Under the pieces are notes generated by a model. It was not told where the DNA came from. It made no database searches and saw nothing but the letters and a program-made list of their open reading frames with translations. Below are positions 32,212 to 40,884 of a stretch of DNA of 64,000 bases, piece after piece (the first letter of the stretch is position 1; each line of letters opens with the position of its first letter). Location of the stretch: contig NZ_JACVAB010000002.1 in the NCBI RefSeq assembly GCF_014851585.1, positions 62,001 through 126,000 of the forward strand, read 5' to 3'. A program made the position numbers and the translations under genes. The DNA is from Agrobacterium sp. AGB01. GTDB lineage: Bacteria > Pseudomonadota > Alphaproteobacteria > Rhizobiales > Rhizobiaceae.

Positions 32212-33126
32212 ATGACAACGCTCAGCCGCAAATTACTGCCGTCTTCCAGTGCACTTGCCGCCTTCGATTCCGTGGCGCGGCTTGGCAGTTTTTCATTGGC
32301 TGCCGATGAATTGTCGCTCACGCAGGGTGCTATCAGCCGGCAAGTTATGTCGCTGGAAGAGCAACTTGGTGTACGATTGTTTGAGCGTGGTGCACGTGGT
32401 GTTTCGTTGACAGCTGAAGGCCGGACTTATGCCAAGGCGATCGGTGCAGCGCTGGGTGAAATACGCGCTGCATCCCTGCAGCTTATGACTAAAACGCATG
32501 GCAGTGTTTTAAATCTGGCCATGTTGCCGACATTCGGTACACGTTGGCTGTTGCCGCGTATTCCCGATTTCGTCGACAGCCACCCCGAGATCACCATCAA
32601 TTTTGCCACCCGTATCGGCCAGTTCGATTTCGAGAGGGAGGGCATCGACATGGCGATCCACATCGGGCAGCCGGATTGGCCAGCGGCAGAAAGCACGTTT
32701 CTGATGCCGGAAATGGTGGCGCCGGTCTGCAGCCCTGCGTTTCTGGCAGATCATCCCATCAAATCCGCGCAAGATATTGCAGATTTTCCGCTACTGCATA
32801 TGGCATCACGGCCGGGCGCCTGGGATCACTGGTTTCAGAGCTTGGGTATTGTCACGTCTCCCTCCAAAGGCATGCGTTTCGAACAGTTTTCAAGCGTTGC
32901 GCAGGCCTGTATTGCCGGGCTTGGTATTGCATTGATGCCATTGTTTCTGATTGAGGTGGAGTTGAAGGTCGGGCAGATCGTGCAGGCGTTTCCGCATCAG
33001 GTCAGAAGCCCCAGCTCCTATTACGCCGTCGCACCGGTTTCGCGCAGCAATCATGTGCCGGTAAAGCTGTTCCGCGAGTGGCTACTGGGGCAGGTCGAGC
33101 AATATCGAAAACAGGCCAATTTATAA
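32212..33126 (+). CDS. LysR-family regulator, probable regulator of gcdH
   Basis: A 304-residue LysR regulator of the GcvA-like group, with the HTH SFSLAADELSLTQGAISRQV near residues 25-45 and the substrate-binding domain behind it. It is divergent from gcdH with only 96 bases between the starts, the arrangement known for GcdR-type activators. Glutarate or glutaryl-CoA is the likely effector by analogy. Confidence 0.88.
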   Translation: MTTLSRKLLPSSSALAAFDSVARLGSFSLAADELSLTQGAISRQVMSLEEQLGVRLFERGARGVSLTAEGRTYAKAIGAALGEIRAASLQLMTKTHGSVLNLAMLPTFGTRWLLPRIPDFVDSHPEITINFATRIGQFDFEREGIDMAIHIGQPDWPAAESTFLMPEMVAPVCSPAFLADHPIKSAQDIADFPLLHMASRPGAWDHWFQSLGIVTSPSKGMRFEQFSSVAQACIAGLGIALMPLFLIEVELKVGQIVQAFPHQVRSPSSYYAVAPVSRSNHVPVKLFREWLLGQVEQYRKQANL

Positions 33127-33214
33127 ATTTTTGGCGTCGTTTGAGGGCGTTACCGCGTTATCCCTTGTTTTTGAGGCGACGGGACTCGACTCGCAAATTC
33201 ATCTCGATTATGCT

Positions 33215-33230
33215 GATTAAACGTTTAATC
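33215..33230. promoter_or_regulatory. perfect 16-base palindrome, LacI-type operator
   Basis: GATTAAACGTTTAATC is a perfect palindrome with a central CG, as in LacI/GalR-family operators (central AAACGTTT). It lies 16 bases before the lacI-type gene start, so it is the likely autoregulatory site for the whole operon. Confidence 0.8.
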
Positions 33231-33246
33231 ACTACGATTGATTGGT

Positions 33247-34314
33247 ATGGCAACTCTGCGGCCCGGAACAAATCTGAGCGCGATCGCAACGGCATTGGGT
33301 GTGTCGGTTGCGACGGTGTCCAATGCGCTGTCGGGCAAGGGTCGTGTTTCTGCCGAACTGAGCGAAAAAATCCGCAAAACCGCTGATGAACTGGGTTATG
33401 TGCCAAGTTCTGCCGGGCGTGCACTTCGCACCGGTCGCAGCGGCGTTCTCGGACTTGTTCTGCCTGACATTGCCAATCCCCTTTTCCCGCAAATTGCGCA
33501 GGCCATTGAACAGGCCGCTGGCAATGCCGGTTACGGCGTGCTGATTGCCGACTCCCGCGGCGAAATTTCCAAACAGACCGAAGCGATCAACCGGCTTATC
33601 GAGCGGGGTGTTGATGGCATGGTGATTGTTCCTCGTCGTGGCACCCGCATTGCTGATGTGGATTTTCCCGTGGCTGTTATCGACAGCCCGTCGACACCGG
33701 GGAACACGGTATCTGCGGACCACTGGGAAGGTGGCGCAACTCTTGGCAATTACCTTTCCGATCTCGGTCATCGCAAAATCCTGCTTGTCGGCAAAAACCC
33801 TGACTCCAACGTGCAGAATGACCGATTGGGTGGCATTCGCTCCGCCTTGCCAAATGGCTGCGTGACGGAGACGTTGTGGATAGAACGGTTGGAACAGACG
33901 GCCGGTGGCGATTGCGGTCTCGGACTGGCGGAAAAGGTGCAGAACGGATTTACAGCATTTGCGGCTGTGTCCGATCTGCATGCCCTGCGTATTTTGACGG
34001 AGTTGCAGCGCGAAGGCATCAACGTGCCCGAGCAGGCCAGCGTTGCAGGATTTGATGATCTTATCTGGGGTCCTGTCGTCACGCCGCCATTGACCACAAT
34101 GCGTATGGACATGGACCGTATTGCAGAAATTGCCGTGGCAGCACTCGTCAGCGTGATCGAAAACGAGGATGTGGCCGGAAAACACATATCGGGAAATGTC
34201 ACCTCGGAGGTTTCCAAGGTGCCGATGGAACTTGTCATTCGTGGTTCGGCAGGCCCGGTGACCAATCGTCTTATGAACGTCAAGAACTCTAGAGCTGGAG
34301 AACAAATAACATGA
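33247..34314 (+). CDS. LacI-family transcriptional regulator of the nucleoside operon
   Basis: A 355-residue LacI/GalR regulator: HTH and hinge (LSAIATALGVSVATVSNALS, YVPSSAGRALRTGRS) and a periplasmic-binding-protein-like sensor domain (VLPDIANPLFPQIAQAIEQ, SVAGFDDLIWG). It is the first gene of the transporter/nucleoside hydrolase/adenine deaminase operon, and its stop overlaps the next start (ATGA). A perfect palindrome precedes it. The effector could be a purine nucleoside or base; this is inferred. Confidence 0.9.
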   Translation: MATLRPGTNLSAIATALGVSVATVSNALSGKGRVSAELSEKIRKTADELGYVPSSAGRALRTGRSGVLGLVLPDIANPLFPQIAQAIEQAAGNAGYGVLIADSRGEISKQTEAINRLIERGVDGMVIVPRRGTRIADVDFPVAVIDSPSTPGNTVSADHWEGGATLGNYLSDLGHRKILLVGKNPDSNVQNDRLGGIRSALPNGCVTETLWIERLEQTAGGDCGLGLAEKVQNGFTAFAAVSDLHALRILTELQREGINVPEQASVAGFDDLIWGPVVTPPLTTMRMDMDRIAEIAVAALVSVIENEDVAGKHISGNVTSEVSKVPMELVIRGSAGPVTNRLMNVKNSRAGEQIT

Positions 34315-35333
34315 AAAAGATTCTTTTCGCGTCGGGCACAGCCCTGATGCTGACCATGGGTGCCGCACAGGCGCAGGACAAGACACTGACGATCTCCGTC
34401 TACGCATTTGCCCAGGATGAGTTCAAGGAACTGGTCTACACACCATTCGAAGAAAAGTGTGGTTGCAAGCTGGTCGTTGAAACCGGCAACAGCGTTGAGC
34501 GTCTTGCCAAGATGGAAGCCAATAAGGCAAATCCTGTCGTTGACCTCGCAATCGTTTCGATGGCTGACGCTCTTTCCGCCACACGTAAGGACCTGACGCA
34601 GAAGATCGATGCGGCCAAGGTTCCGAACATCGAAAAGCTGTACGACATTGCCAAGGACCCAAATGGCGACGGCATGAGTGTTGGCGCCAACTTCTACGCC
34701 ACATCCATCGTTTACCGCACCGACAAGATGAAGATCGATTCCTGGGCTGATCTTCTGAAGGACGACGTTGTTGATCACGTTGCTTTCCCGAACGTCACAA
34801 CCAACCAGGGCCCGCCAGCGCTCTACATGCTCGGCAAGGCCATCGGCAAGGACACGCCTGACCTGAAGGGCGCTATCGAAGCGCTCGGCGAAAAGAAGGA
34901 CGAGATCGTGACCTTCTACGTGAAGTCTTCGCAACTCGTGCAGCTTATGCAGCAGGAAGAAATCTGGGCCGCACCGATCGGTCGCTTCTCCTGGGCACCT
35001 TTCACCAAGCTTGACCTGCCATTGGCATGGGCAACGCCAAAGGAAGGTCAGACAGGCGGCATGAACGTTCTGATCCTGCCAAAGGATGGCAAGAACGAAG
35101 ACCTGGCACTGCAGTTCATGGACTTCTGGCTGTCCACAGACGTTCAGAAGGCTCTGGCTGAAAAGCTGGTCGACAGCCCGACCAACAAGGAAGTCAAGGT
35201 TTCCGACGATGTTGCCAACAACATCACCTATGGCGAAGAAACCGCAAAGAGCCTGCAGCTCATTCCGTCTGCTGTTGCTCTCGACAACCGCGACGCATGG
35301 TTGTCCGAGTGGAACGCCAAGGTCGGCCAGTAA
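34311..35333 (+). CDS. ABC transporter substrate-binding protein (PotD/SBP_bac_8 type)
   Basis: A 340-residue periplasmic binding protein with a signal peptide (about 1-22, ending GAAQAQ). The fold type is that of polyamine, thiamine and iron binding proteins rather than the BmpA/NupN lipoproteins usual for nucleosides. It begins inside the LacI stop and is followed by two inverted repeats before the permease gene. By operon context it may bind a purine nucleoside or a related compound. Confidence 0.85.
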   Translation: MKKILFASGTALMLTMGAAQAQDKTLTISVYAFAQDEFKELVYTPFEEKCGCKLVVETGNSVERLAKMEANKANPVVDLAIVSMADALSATRKDLTQKIDAAKVPNIEKLYDIAKDPNGDGMSVGANFYATSIVYRTDKMKIDSWADLLKDDVVDHVAFPNVTTNQGPPALYMLGKAIGKDTPDLKGAIEALGEKKDEIVTFYVKSSQLVQLMQQEEIWAAPIGRFSWAPFTKLDLPLAWATPKEGQTGGMNVLILPKDGKNEDLALQFMDFWLSTDVQKALAEKLVDSPTNKEVKVSDDVANNITYGEETAKSLQLIPSAVALDNRDAWLSEWNAKVGQ

Positions 35334-35357
35334 TACAGATAGCCTCCCAAGGCTTGA

Positions 35358-35390
35358 GGAGTGCGGCTCGGAGTAACCCGACCGCACTCC
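35358..35390 (+). other. hairpin after the binding-protein gene
   Basis: Stem GGAGTGCGG/CCGCACTCC, then a small internal loop (CT opposite A), then CGG/CCG with a 6-base loop, 24 bases after the stop of the binding-protein gene. CTCTTT follows. The position repeats that of hairpins in three other transporter operons here. Confidence 0.7.
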
Positions 35391-35417
35391 GCTCTTTACG
35401 AGGTTTGACTACGCTTT

Positions 35418-35436
35418 GCGGTGCACGGTGCACCGC
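35418..35436. promoter_or_regulatory. perfect 9-1-9 palindrome before the permease gene
   Basis: GCGGTGCAC, one G, GTGCACCGC: a perfect dyad 16 bases before the permease start. It could be an operator of an internal promoter or an mRNA hairpin that affects translation of the permease; neither is shown. Confidence 0.45.
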
Positions 35437-35452
35437 TTGAAGGATGATTTTA

Positions 35453-36280
35453 ATGTTTCAGAACCGGACTGAAGCTCTGGCGCTTGCTCTGCCGGCAGCG
35501 ATTTTTGCAGCAGCGGTTTTTCTTGTGCCGGTGTTCATGCTGCTTTCGGAGGGTTTCCACACTCCGCAAGGGTGGACATTGAGCGCCTATGTCGACTTTT
35601 TCTCCGAGCCGCTGAACCAAACGGTGTTTCTGCGCACCCTTAAGCTGGGCGCTATCGTGACGCTGGTGTCCGCGGTTATCGGTTATGTGGCGGCTTTCGC
35701 CATTGTCAGCTTGCCGCCCGGCTCCAAGGGTCACGCTGTCAATCTGGTTGTTCTACCGCTGATGATTTCACCGGTTGCGCGCACCTACGCTTGGATCGTT
35801 ATTCTGGGCCGCACCGGTATCGTCAATCAGGCGCTGATGTCGATCGGTTTGAGCGACGCGCCGATCCGTATCCTGTTCAGTGAAACGGCCGTGTTTATCG
35901 GTCTGTTGCAGCTTTTCCTGCCGTTGATGATCATTTCGCTGATCAGCGCGCTTGAAAACATGCCGAAGGACACGATTGCTGCTGCCCGCGTGCTGGGTGC
36001 CAATTGGTTCCAGGTGTTCTGGAAGGTCATTCTGCCGCTGACCAAGGAAGGTCTGGTGGTGGGTGGTACGCTGGTTTTCACCGGTTCGCTGACCGCCTAT
36101 ATCACGCCCGCAATCCTCGGCGGTTCCAAGGTGCTGATGCTTGAAACGCTTCTGTACCAGCAGGTTACGGTTTCAAACAATTTCGTATCCGCCAGCGTCA
36201 TCGCTTTCATTCTCATCATCATGAGCTTTGCTGCCAACATCCTGCTCAAGCGACTGGCGACAGCGAGGAACAAGAAATGA
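35453..36280 (+). CDS. ABC transporter permease (PotB-like), nucleoside operon
   Basis: A 275-residue permease with about six membrane helices and an EAA-type loop (DTIAAARVLGANWFQVFWKV). The start at 35453 has AAGGA at good spacing; an ATG at 35444 directly touches the ribosome site and is less likely. It works with the next gene as the channel of the importer. Confidence 0.9.
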   Translation: MFQNRTEALALALPAAIFAAAVFLVPVFMLLSEGFHTPQGWTLSAYVDFFSEPLNQTVFLRTLKLGAIVTLVSAVIGYVAAFAIVSLPPGSKGHAVNLVVLPLMISPVARTYAWIVILGRTGIVNQALMSIGLSDAPIRILFSETAVFIGLLQLFLPLMIISLISALENMPKDTIAAARVLGANWFQVFWKVILPLTKEGLVVGGTLVFTGSLTAYITPAILGGSKVLMLETLLYQQVTVSNNFVSASVIAFILIIMSFAANILLKRLATARNKK

Positions 36281-37056
36281 CCCAACGCCTTTTCATTCCC
36301 ATTACGCTACTGTTGGTGCTCGCCTTCCTTATCGGACCGTTCCTGATCATTGTGGCGGCATCCTTCTCCGCCGGTGATACGCTGGCTTTTCCGCCACAGG
36401 GTTTCTCCCTGAAATGGATCGCCAAGGTCTTTACGGTTGAGAGCTTCCGGGCAAGTTTTGCCATGTCGATGTTCCTGGCGATTGGCGGCACGTTTACGGC
36501 CCTGGTGCTCGGCATCCCCGCTGCTTACGCCATGTCGCGCTACAAGCTGCCGTTTGCCGAGACGGTCAGAACCATCGTTTCCGCGCCGATTATCGTGCCG
36601 GGCATCATCGTTGGTCTTGCATTGCTGCGTTATTTCGTTGTGCCATTTGGCGTTGGCATTACGCTGGCTCTGTTTCTGGCGCATACGGCGCTCATTCTGC
36701 CCTATGCGGTGCGGGTGGTGTCTGCCAGCCTCAACAACCTGCGTTCGGACATTGAGGAAGCGGCTGTTCTGCTTGGCTCCTCACGGCTTGGCGCTTTCTT
36801 CCGGGTGGTGTTGCCCAACATCCGTGGCGGCATCCTGTCCGCCTTCATTCTTGGTTTCGTAACGAGCTTCAATCAGGTGCCTGTGTCGCTGTTCCTGTCC
36901 GGTCCAGGCGTGCGCACCCTGCCCATTGACATGCTGGGCTACATGGAAATTGTTTTCGATCCGTCCGTTGCCGCGCTTTCTTCGCTCTTGGCTTTCCTTT
37001 CCATCGGCATTGTTTTCCTTGCCGAACGTTTCCTGGGGTTCTCCCGTTATGTCTGA
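36277..37056 (+). CDS. ABC transporter permease (PotC-like), nucleoside operon
   Basis: A 259-residue permease with about six helices and the EAA loop (IEEAAVLLGSSRLGAFFRVV). Its ATG overlaps the stop of the first permease, and the ATPase start lies inside its last codons, so all three are translationally coupled. Confidence 0.9.
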   Translation: MTQRLFIPITLLLVLAFLIGPFLIIVAASFSAGDTLAFPPQGFSLKWIAKVFTVESFRASFAMSMFLAIGGTFTALVLGIPAAYAMSRYKLPFAETVRTIVSAPIIVPGIIVGLALLRYFVVPFGVGITLALFLAHTALILPYAVRVVSASLNNLRSDIEEAAVLLGSSRLGAFFRVVLPNIRGGILSAFILGFVTSFNQVPVSLFLSGPGVRTLPIDMLGYMEIVFDPSVAALSSLLAFLSIGIVFLAERFLGFSRYV

Positions 37057-38101
37057 CGCAAAATATCTCTCCCTTCAGAACCTCTCGCTGGCCTACGGCA
37101 ATTCGATTGCCGTCAAGGATCTCAATCTGGACATCCGCAAAGGCGAATTGCTGGCGCTGCTTGGCCCGTCGGGCTGTGGCAAGACCACGACCATGCGCGC
37201 TGTTGCCGGCCTCATGCCGATTGCCGGTGGAAGGATTGACCTTGATGGCGTCGACATTACCCGCGTATCCGCCAACAAGCGTGCGGTCGGTCTGGTGTTC
37301 CAGTCCTACGCGCTTTTCCCTCACCTGACGGTGTATGAGAATGTTGCCTTCGGCCTCAAGCTCAAGGGCATGACCGGCAGAAAGCTGGAAGACAAGGTCA
37401 ATTCCGGTCTGAAGTCGGTTGGCCTTTCCAACTTCGCATCGCGCAAGCCGGCAGAACTTTCCGGTGGTCAGCAGCAGCGTGTGGCATTGGCCCGTTCGAT
37501 GGTGATGGAGCCGAAAGTGCTTTTGCTGGATGAGCCGCTGTCCAACCTCGATGCGCGTCTGCGTCTTGAAATGCGCACTGAACTTCAGCGTGTTCAGAAG
37601 GAAACCGGTGTAACGATGATCTTCGTTACCCACGACCAGATCGAAGCGCTGGCGCTTGCTGACCGCATCGTCGTGATGAAGGGCGGTGCCATCGAGCAGA
37701 TCGGCACGCCGGAGGAGATCTACAATGCGCCGGTTTCTTCGTTCGTTGCGGATTTCGTCGGTTTTGAAAATGTCTTCTCGCTTGACAATGGCCAGTTGAA
37801 AACGCCGAACGGCAATGTGGCCCTTTCCGGCCCGATCCCTTCAGCAGGATCGGGTGGGGGTGCACCCGACGTCATTGCCGGGTTGGCCTGGAGACCGCGC
37901 ATGGTAAATCTCGGTTCCGGTCCTTTCCGGGGTACCGTGCGCGGCACATCCTTTGCCGGCAACACACGTGAATATCTTCTCGATACGCCGCTTGGCCCGA
38001 TCAAGGCGGAAACGGATGCCGCACTGCCACCGCATGCGTTGGGCGACGAACTTGATTTTGACCTGCCGATTGAAAAAGCGGCACGTCTGAACGAGGTCTG
38101 A
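37049..38101 (+). CDS. ABC transporter ATP-binding protein (PotA-like), nucleoside operon
   Basis: A 350-residue ATPase: Walker A GPSGCGKTT, signature LSGGQQQRVALARSM, Walker [15 protein letters not shown], switch VTHDQIEALAL, and a C-terminal TOBE-like domain (LAWRPRMVNL). The start overlaps the preceding permease by eight bases. One base separates it from the nucleoside hydrolase gene. Confidence 0.92.
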   Translation: MSDAKYLSLQNLSLAYGNSIAVKDLNLDIRKGELLALLGPSGCGKTTTMRAVAGLMPIAGGRIDLDGVDITRVSANKRAVGLVFQSYALFPHLTVYENVAFGLKLKGMTGRKLEDKVNSGLKSVGLSNFASRKPAELSGGQQQRVALARSMVMEPKVLLLDEPLSNLDARLRLEMRTELQRVQKETGVTMIFVTHDQIEALALADRIVVMKGGAIEQIGTPEEIYNAPVSSFVADFVGFENVFSLDNGQLKTPNGNVALSGPIPSAGSGGGAPDVIAGLAWRPRMVNLGSGPFRGTVRGTSFAGNTREYLLDTPLGPIKAETDAALPPHALGDELDFDLPIEKAARLNEV

Positions 38102-38102
38102 A

Positions 38103-39032
38103 ATGGGCGTCTGGATCGATACCGATATGGGCTTTGACGACATTGCCGCCGTTCTGGTGGTGATGCAGTCTGGTCTTGAAATAGACGGTGTGTCGCTGGT
38201 CTTTGGCAATGCGCCACTCAAACAGGCCTGCCAGAATGCAGCAGGTGCGGTTGCGGCGTTTGGCTGGGATTTTCCGATCCATAGTGGCCGCGAATTGCCG
38301 GTGCTCGGCCAGCTGGAAACCGCCGAGCGTATTCTCGGTGAAACGGGCATTCCGACGCTTGGCCGGACCCTGCCAGATGTTGGACCGCTGACCATTCCGC
38401 GTGGCATGGCTTTTACCGCATTGTGTGACTGGCTGGAAAATGGCGAAGGGGAAAAGCGTATTCTTGCGCTCGGCCCGCTCACCAATATTGCAGCGCTCTG
38501 TCTCGCACGGCCCGATCTTGCCGAGCGAATTACCGACCTGACCTGGATGGGTGGCGGCGTTACCGCTGGCAATCACACTGCCTCTGCCGAGTTCAATGCC
38601 TTTGCGGATCCTGAAGCCCTGTCGATTGTCATTTCCAGCCGTTTGCCATTCCACATGGTGGATCTTGACCTTTGCCGCCAAGTGACGGCAAGCCCTGAGG
38701 ATGTTGATCCGGTGCGCAACGCCGGTGGCCGTAACGCCGAGATGATTGCTGATTTCCTGGGTGGTTTCATTCGTATAGCAACCAGCCGTGGTCGCTCCTC
38801 GATGGCGCTTTATGATCCGGTTGCTGCCGTGGCATTTTGTTATCCTGAGCTTGTGACATGGCAAAAGGCACGTATTGACGTTGAGCTGCAGGGCACGTTC
38901 ACGCGGGGACGCACGGTTCTCGAAGCGCGGCCCGGTCGTGCCGTGTTCAACGCCCGCTACGGTGCAGAGGTCAATGCTGAACGTGCCCGTGACATCATTT
39001 TGAAAACCCTCGTTGTGGAGGGGGCGCGATGA
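38103..39032 (+). CDS. inosine-uridine/purine nucleoside hydrolase
   Basis: A 309-residue nucleoside hydrolase that splits ribonucleosides into base and ribose. The calcium-binding motif IDTDMGFDD opens the protein; ALGPLTNIAALC, WMGGGV and AEFNAFADPEAL are the family's other conserved segments. At the C-terminal motif, where many members have His-Asp-Pro, this protein has LYDPVAAVAF, so the histidine seems to be tyrosine. It lies between a transporter and adenine deaminase, so adenosine or a related purine nucleoside is the likely substrate. No signal peptide is seen, so it acts in the cytoplasm. Confidence 0.9.
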   Translation: MGVWIDTDMGFDDIAAVLVVMQSGLEIDGVSLVFGNAPLKQACQNAAGAVAAFGWDFPIHSGRELPVLGQLETAERILGETGIPTLGRTLPDVGPLTIPRGMAFTALCDWLENGEGEKRILALGPLTNIAALCLARPDLAERITDLTWMGGGVTAGNHTASAEFNAFADPEALSIVISSRLPFHMVDLDLCRQVTASPEDVDPVRNAGGRNAEMIADFLGGFIRIATSRGRSSMALYDPVAAVAFCYPELVTWQKARIDVELQGTFTRGRTVLEARPGRAVFNARYGAEVNAERARDIILKTLVVEGAR

Positions 39033-40822
39033 TGTCGGATTATCCCCAGCATGAGCCTGACGATCTGAACGTTGAGGCTCTGCGAAGTCATGCCGTGGCG
39101 GCAGCCCGTGGTGACATGCCGTTTGATATTCTTATCAAGGGTGGCACACTCGTTGATATGGTGACGGAAGAGCTTCGGCCTGCCGATATCGGTCTCGTTG
39201 GTTCGCTGATTGCCAGTGTGCATGAGGCTGGCAGTCGGTCGGATGCCGAGCGGGTAATCGATGCCAGCGGTGCCTTCATCGCGCCGGGCCTGATCGACAC
39301 GCATATGCATATCGAAAGCTCCATGGTGACGCCGTCGGTTTATGCCTGTGCCGTTCTTAGTCGAGGCGTGACCAGCATCGTCTGGGACCCGCATGAATTC
39401 GGCAATGTGCATGGTGTCGATGGCGTGCGTTGGGCTGTTGAAGCGGTCAAAGGCCTCAATCTCAGAACCATCGTGCTTGCACCATCCTGCGTGCCATCCG
39501 CTCCGGGTCTGGAGCAGGCCGGTGCGGATTTCGACGCCAGTGTTCTGTCGGAACTGTTGTTCTGGCCGGAAATCGGTGGCGTTGCGGAAATGATGAACAT
39601 GCGCGGCGTCATTGATGGCGACCCGCGTATGAGCGCCATCATGCAGGAAGGTCTTGCCAGCGAAAAGCTGATCTGCGGCCATGCGCGCGGTCTTGCCGGT
39701 GCCGACCTCAATGCCTTCATGACGGCTGGTGTCACCTCCGATCACGAGCTGACCTCTGCCGATGATCTGATGTCGAAGCTGCGGGCCGGCCTGACGATTG
39801 AGCTTCGCGGTTCGCATGATCACCTGCTGCCGGAATTTGTCGAAGCGTTGAACAAGCTGCGCCACCTGCCGCAAACCCTGACACTGTGCACCGACGACGT
39901 TTTTCCCGATGATCTGCTCAATGGCGGTGGACTGGATGATGTTGTGCGGCGGCTGGTTCGTTACGGTCTGCCGGCTGTCTGGGCGCTGAAGGCCGCGACA
40001 TTGAACGCAGCCATGCGGCTAGGTCGCTCTGACCTTGGTCTGGTTGCCGCGGGAAGACGCGCTGATCTGGTGCTGTTTGAGGACCTGCAAAACTTTAGGG
40101 CACGCCACGTCTTTGCAAGTGGTGTACCGGTTGCCGAAAATGGTGTGATGTCTTTGGCTCTGTCGGCTGCCGATAGCAAACCGCTGCTTGGCTCCGTGCA
40201 TGTCGAAGAACTGTCGGCCGATGATTTCCGGGTGAAATCTTCCGGCAACAGAGTTCGTCTTGCGACGATTGACCGGCCGCGCTTTACCCAGTGGGGTGAA
40301 ACGGAAGCCGAGGTCGTTGATGGTTTTGTCGTGCCGCCGCAGGGAACAACCATGATTTCGGTTGTTCATCGTCATGGCAAGGCGACTGCCGAACCCCGCA
40401 CCGGTTTCCTTGTCGGGTGGGGAGAATGGGACGGTGCATTTGCCACCACAGTTGCCCATGACAGCCACAACCTCACGGTGTTTGGTGGCAATGTCGAAGA
40501 CATGGCACTGGCTGCCAATGCGGTCATCAAGGCAGGCGGCGGCATGGCCGTTGCGTCGAAGGGTAACGTGACGGCGCTGCTGCCGTTGCCATTGTCAGGA
40601 TTGGTGTCTGAGGCGCCACTTGCCGAGGTATCTTCTGCCTTTGAACAGGTTCGCGAAGCTGTGGGCAATGTCGTTGAGTGGCAACCGCCTTATCTAGTGT
40701 TCAAGGCCTGCTTTGGTGCAACGCTTGCCTGTAATGTTGGTCCACATCAGACCGATATGGGCATTGCTGATGTCGTCACCGGTAAGGTCATGACAAGCCC
40801 TGTTCTGGCCGTTGTCGACTAA
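39029..40822 (+). CDS. ade: adenine deaminase
   Basis: A 597-residue amidohydrolase-superfamily enzyme that converts adenine to hypoxanthine and ammonia with a metal centre. The metal-site motif is DTHMHIESSMVTPSV; GHARGLAGADLNAF, SDHELTSADD and TLCTDDVFPDDL are typical of Ade. The C-terminal domain (GGGMAVASKGNVTALLPLPL) matches the family. Its start overlaps the nucleoside hydrolase stop (ATGA), linking base release to deamination. It ends the operon. Confidence 0.94.
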   Translation: MMSDYPQHEPDDLNVEALRSHAVAAARGDMPFDILIKGGTLVDMVTEELRPADIGLVGSLIASVHEAGSRSDAERVIDASGAFIAPGLIDTHMHIESSMVTPSVYACAVLSRGVTSIVWDPHEFGNVHGVDGVRWAVEAVKGLNLRTIVLAPSCVPSAPGLEQAGADFDASVLSELLFWPEIGGVAEMMNMRGVIDGDPRMSAIMQEGLASEKLICGHARGLAGADLNAFMTAGVTSDHELTSADDLMSKLRAGLTIELRGSHDHLLPEFVEALNKLRHLPQTLTLCTDDVFPDDLLNGGGLDDVVRRLVRYGLPAVWALKAATLNAAMRLGRSDLGLVAAGRRADLVLFEDLQNFRARHVFASGVPVAENGVMSLALSAADSKPLLGSVHVEELSADDFRVKSSGNRVRLATIDRPRFTQWGETEAEVVDGFVVPPQGTTMISVVHRHGKATAEPRTGFLVGWGEWDGAFATTVAHDSHNLTVFGGNVEDMALAANAVIKAGGGMAVASKGNVTALLPLPLSGLVSEAPLAEVSSAFEQVREAVGNVVEWQPPYLVFKACFGATLACNVGPHQTDMGIADVVTGKVMTSPVLAVVD

Positions 40823-40836
40823 GATATCTAACTTGT

Positions 40837-40862
40837 CACCCCCGTCGCTTAAGGCGGGGGTG
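40837..40862. terminator. hairpin between convergent genes, probable terminator
   Basis: Stem CACCCCCG/CGGGGGTG (8 bp, perfect) with a 10-base loop between the ade and M20 gene ends. No T run follows on either strand, so efficiency is uncertain. Confidence 0.5.
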
Positions 40863-40884
40863 GCGTCTGCTGACCGTCAGGTTT

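Noticed and set aside
33768..35387. 539-codon open frame opposite the LacI-type and binding-protein genes
   Set aside because: It is antisense to two well-supported genes that have clear domains and overlapping starts; its translation is rich in Cys/Arg/His and has no recognisable domain.
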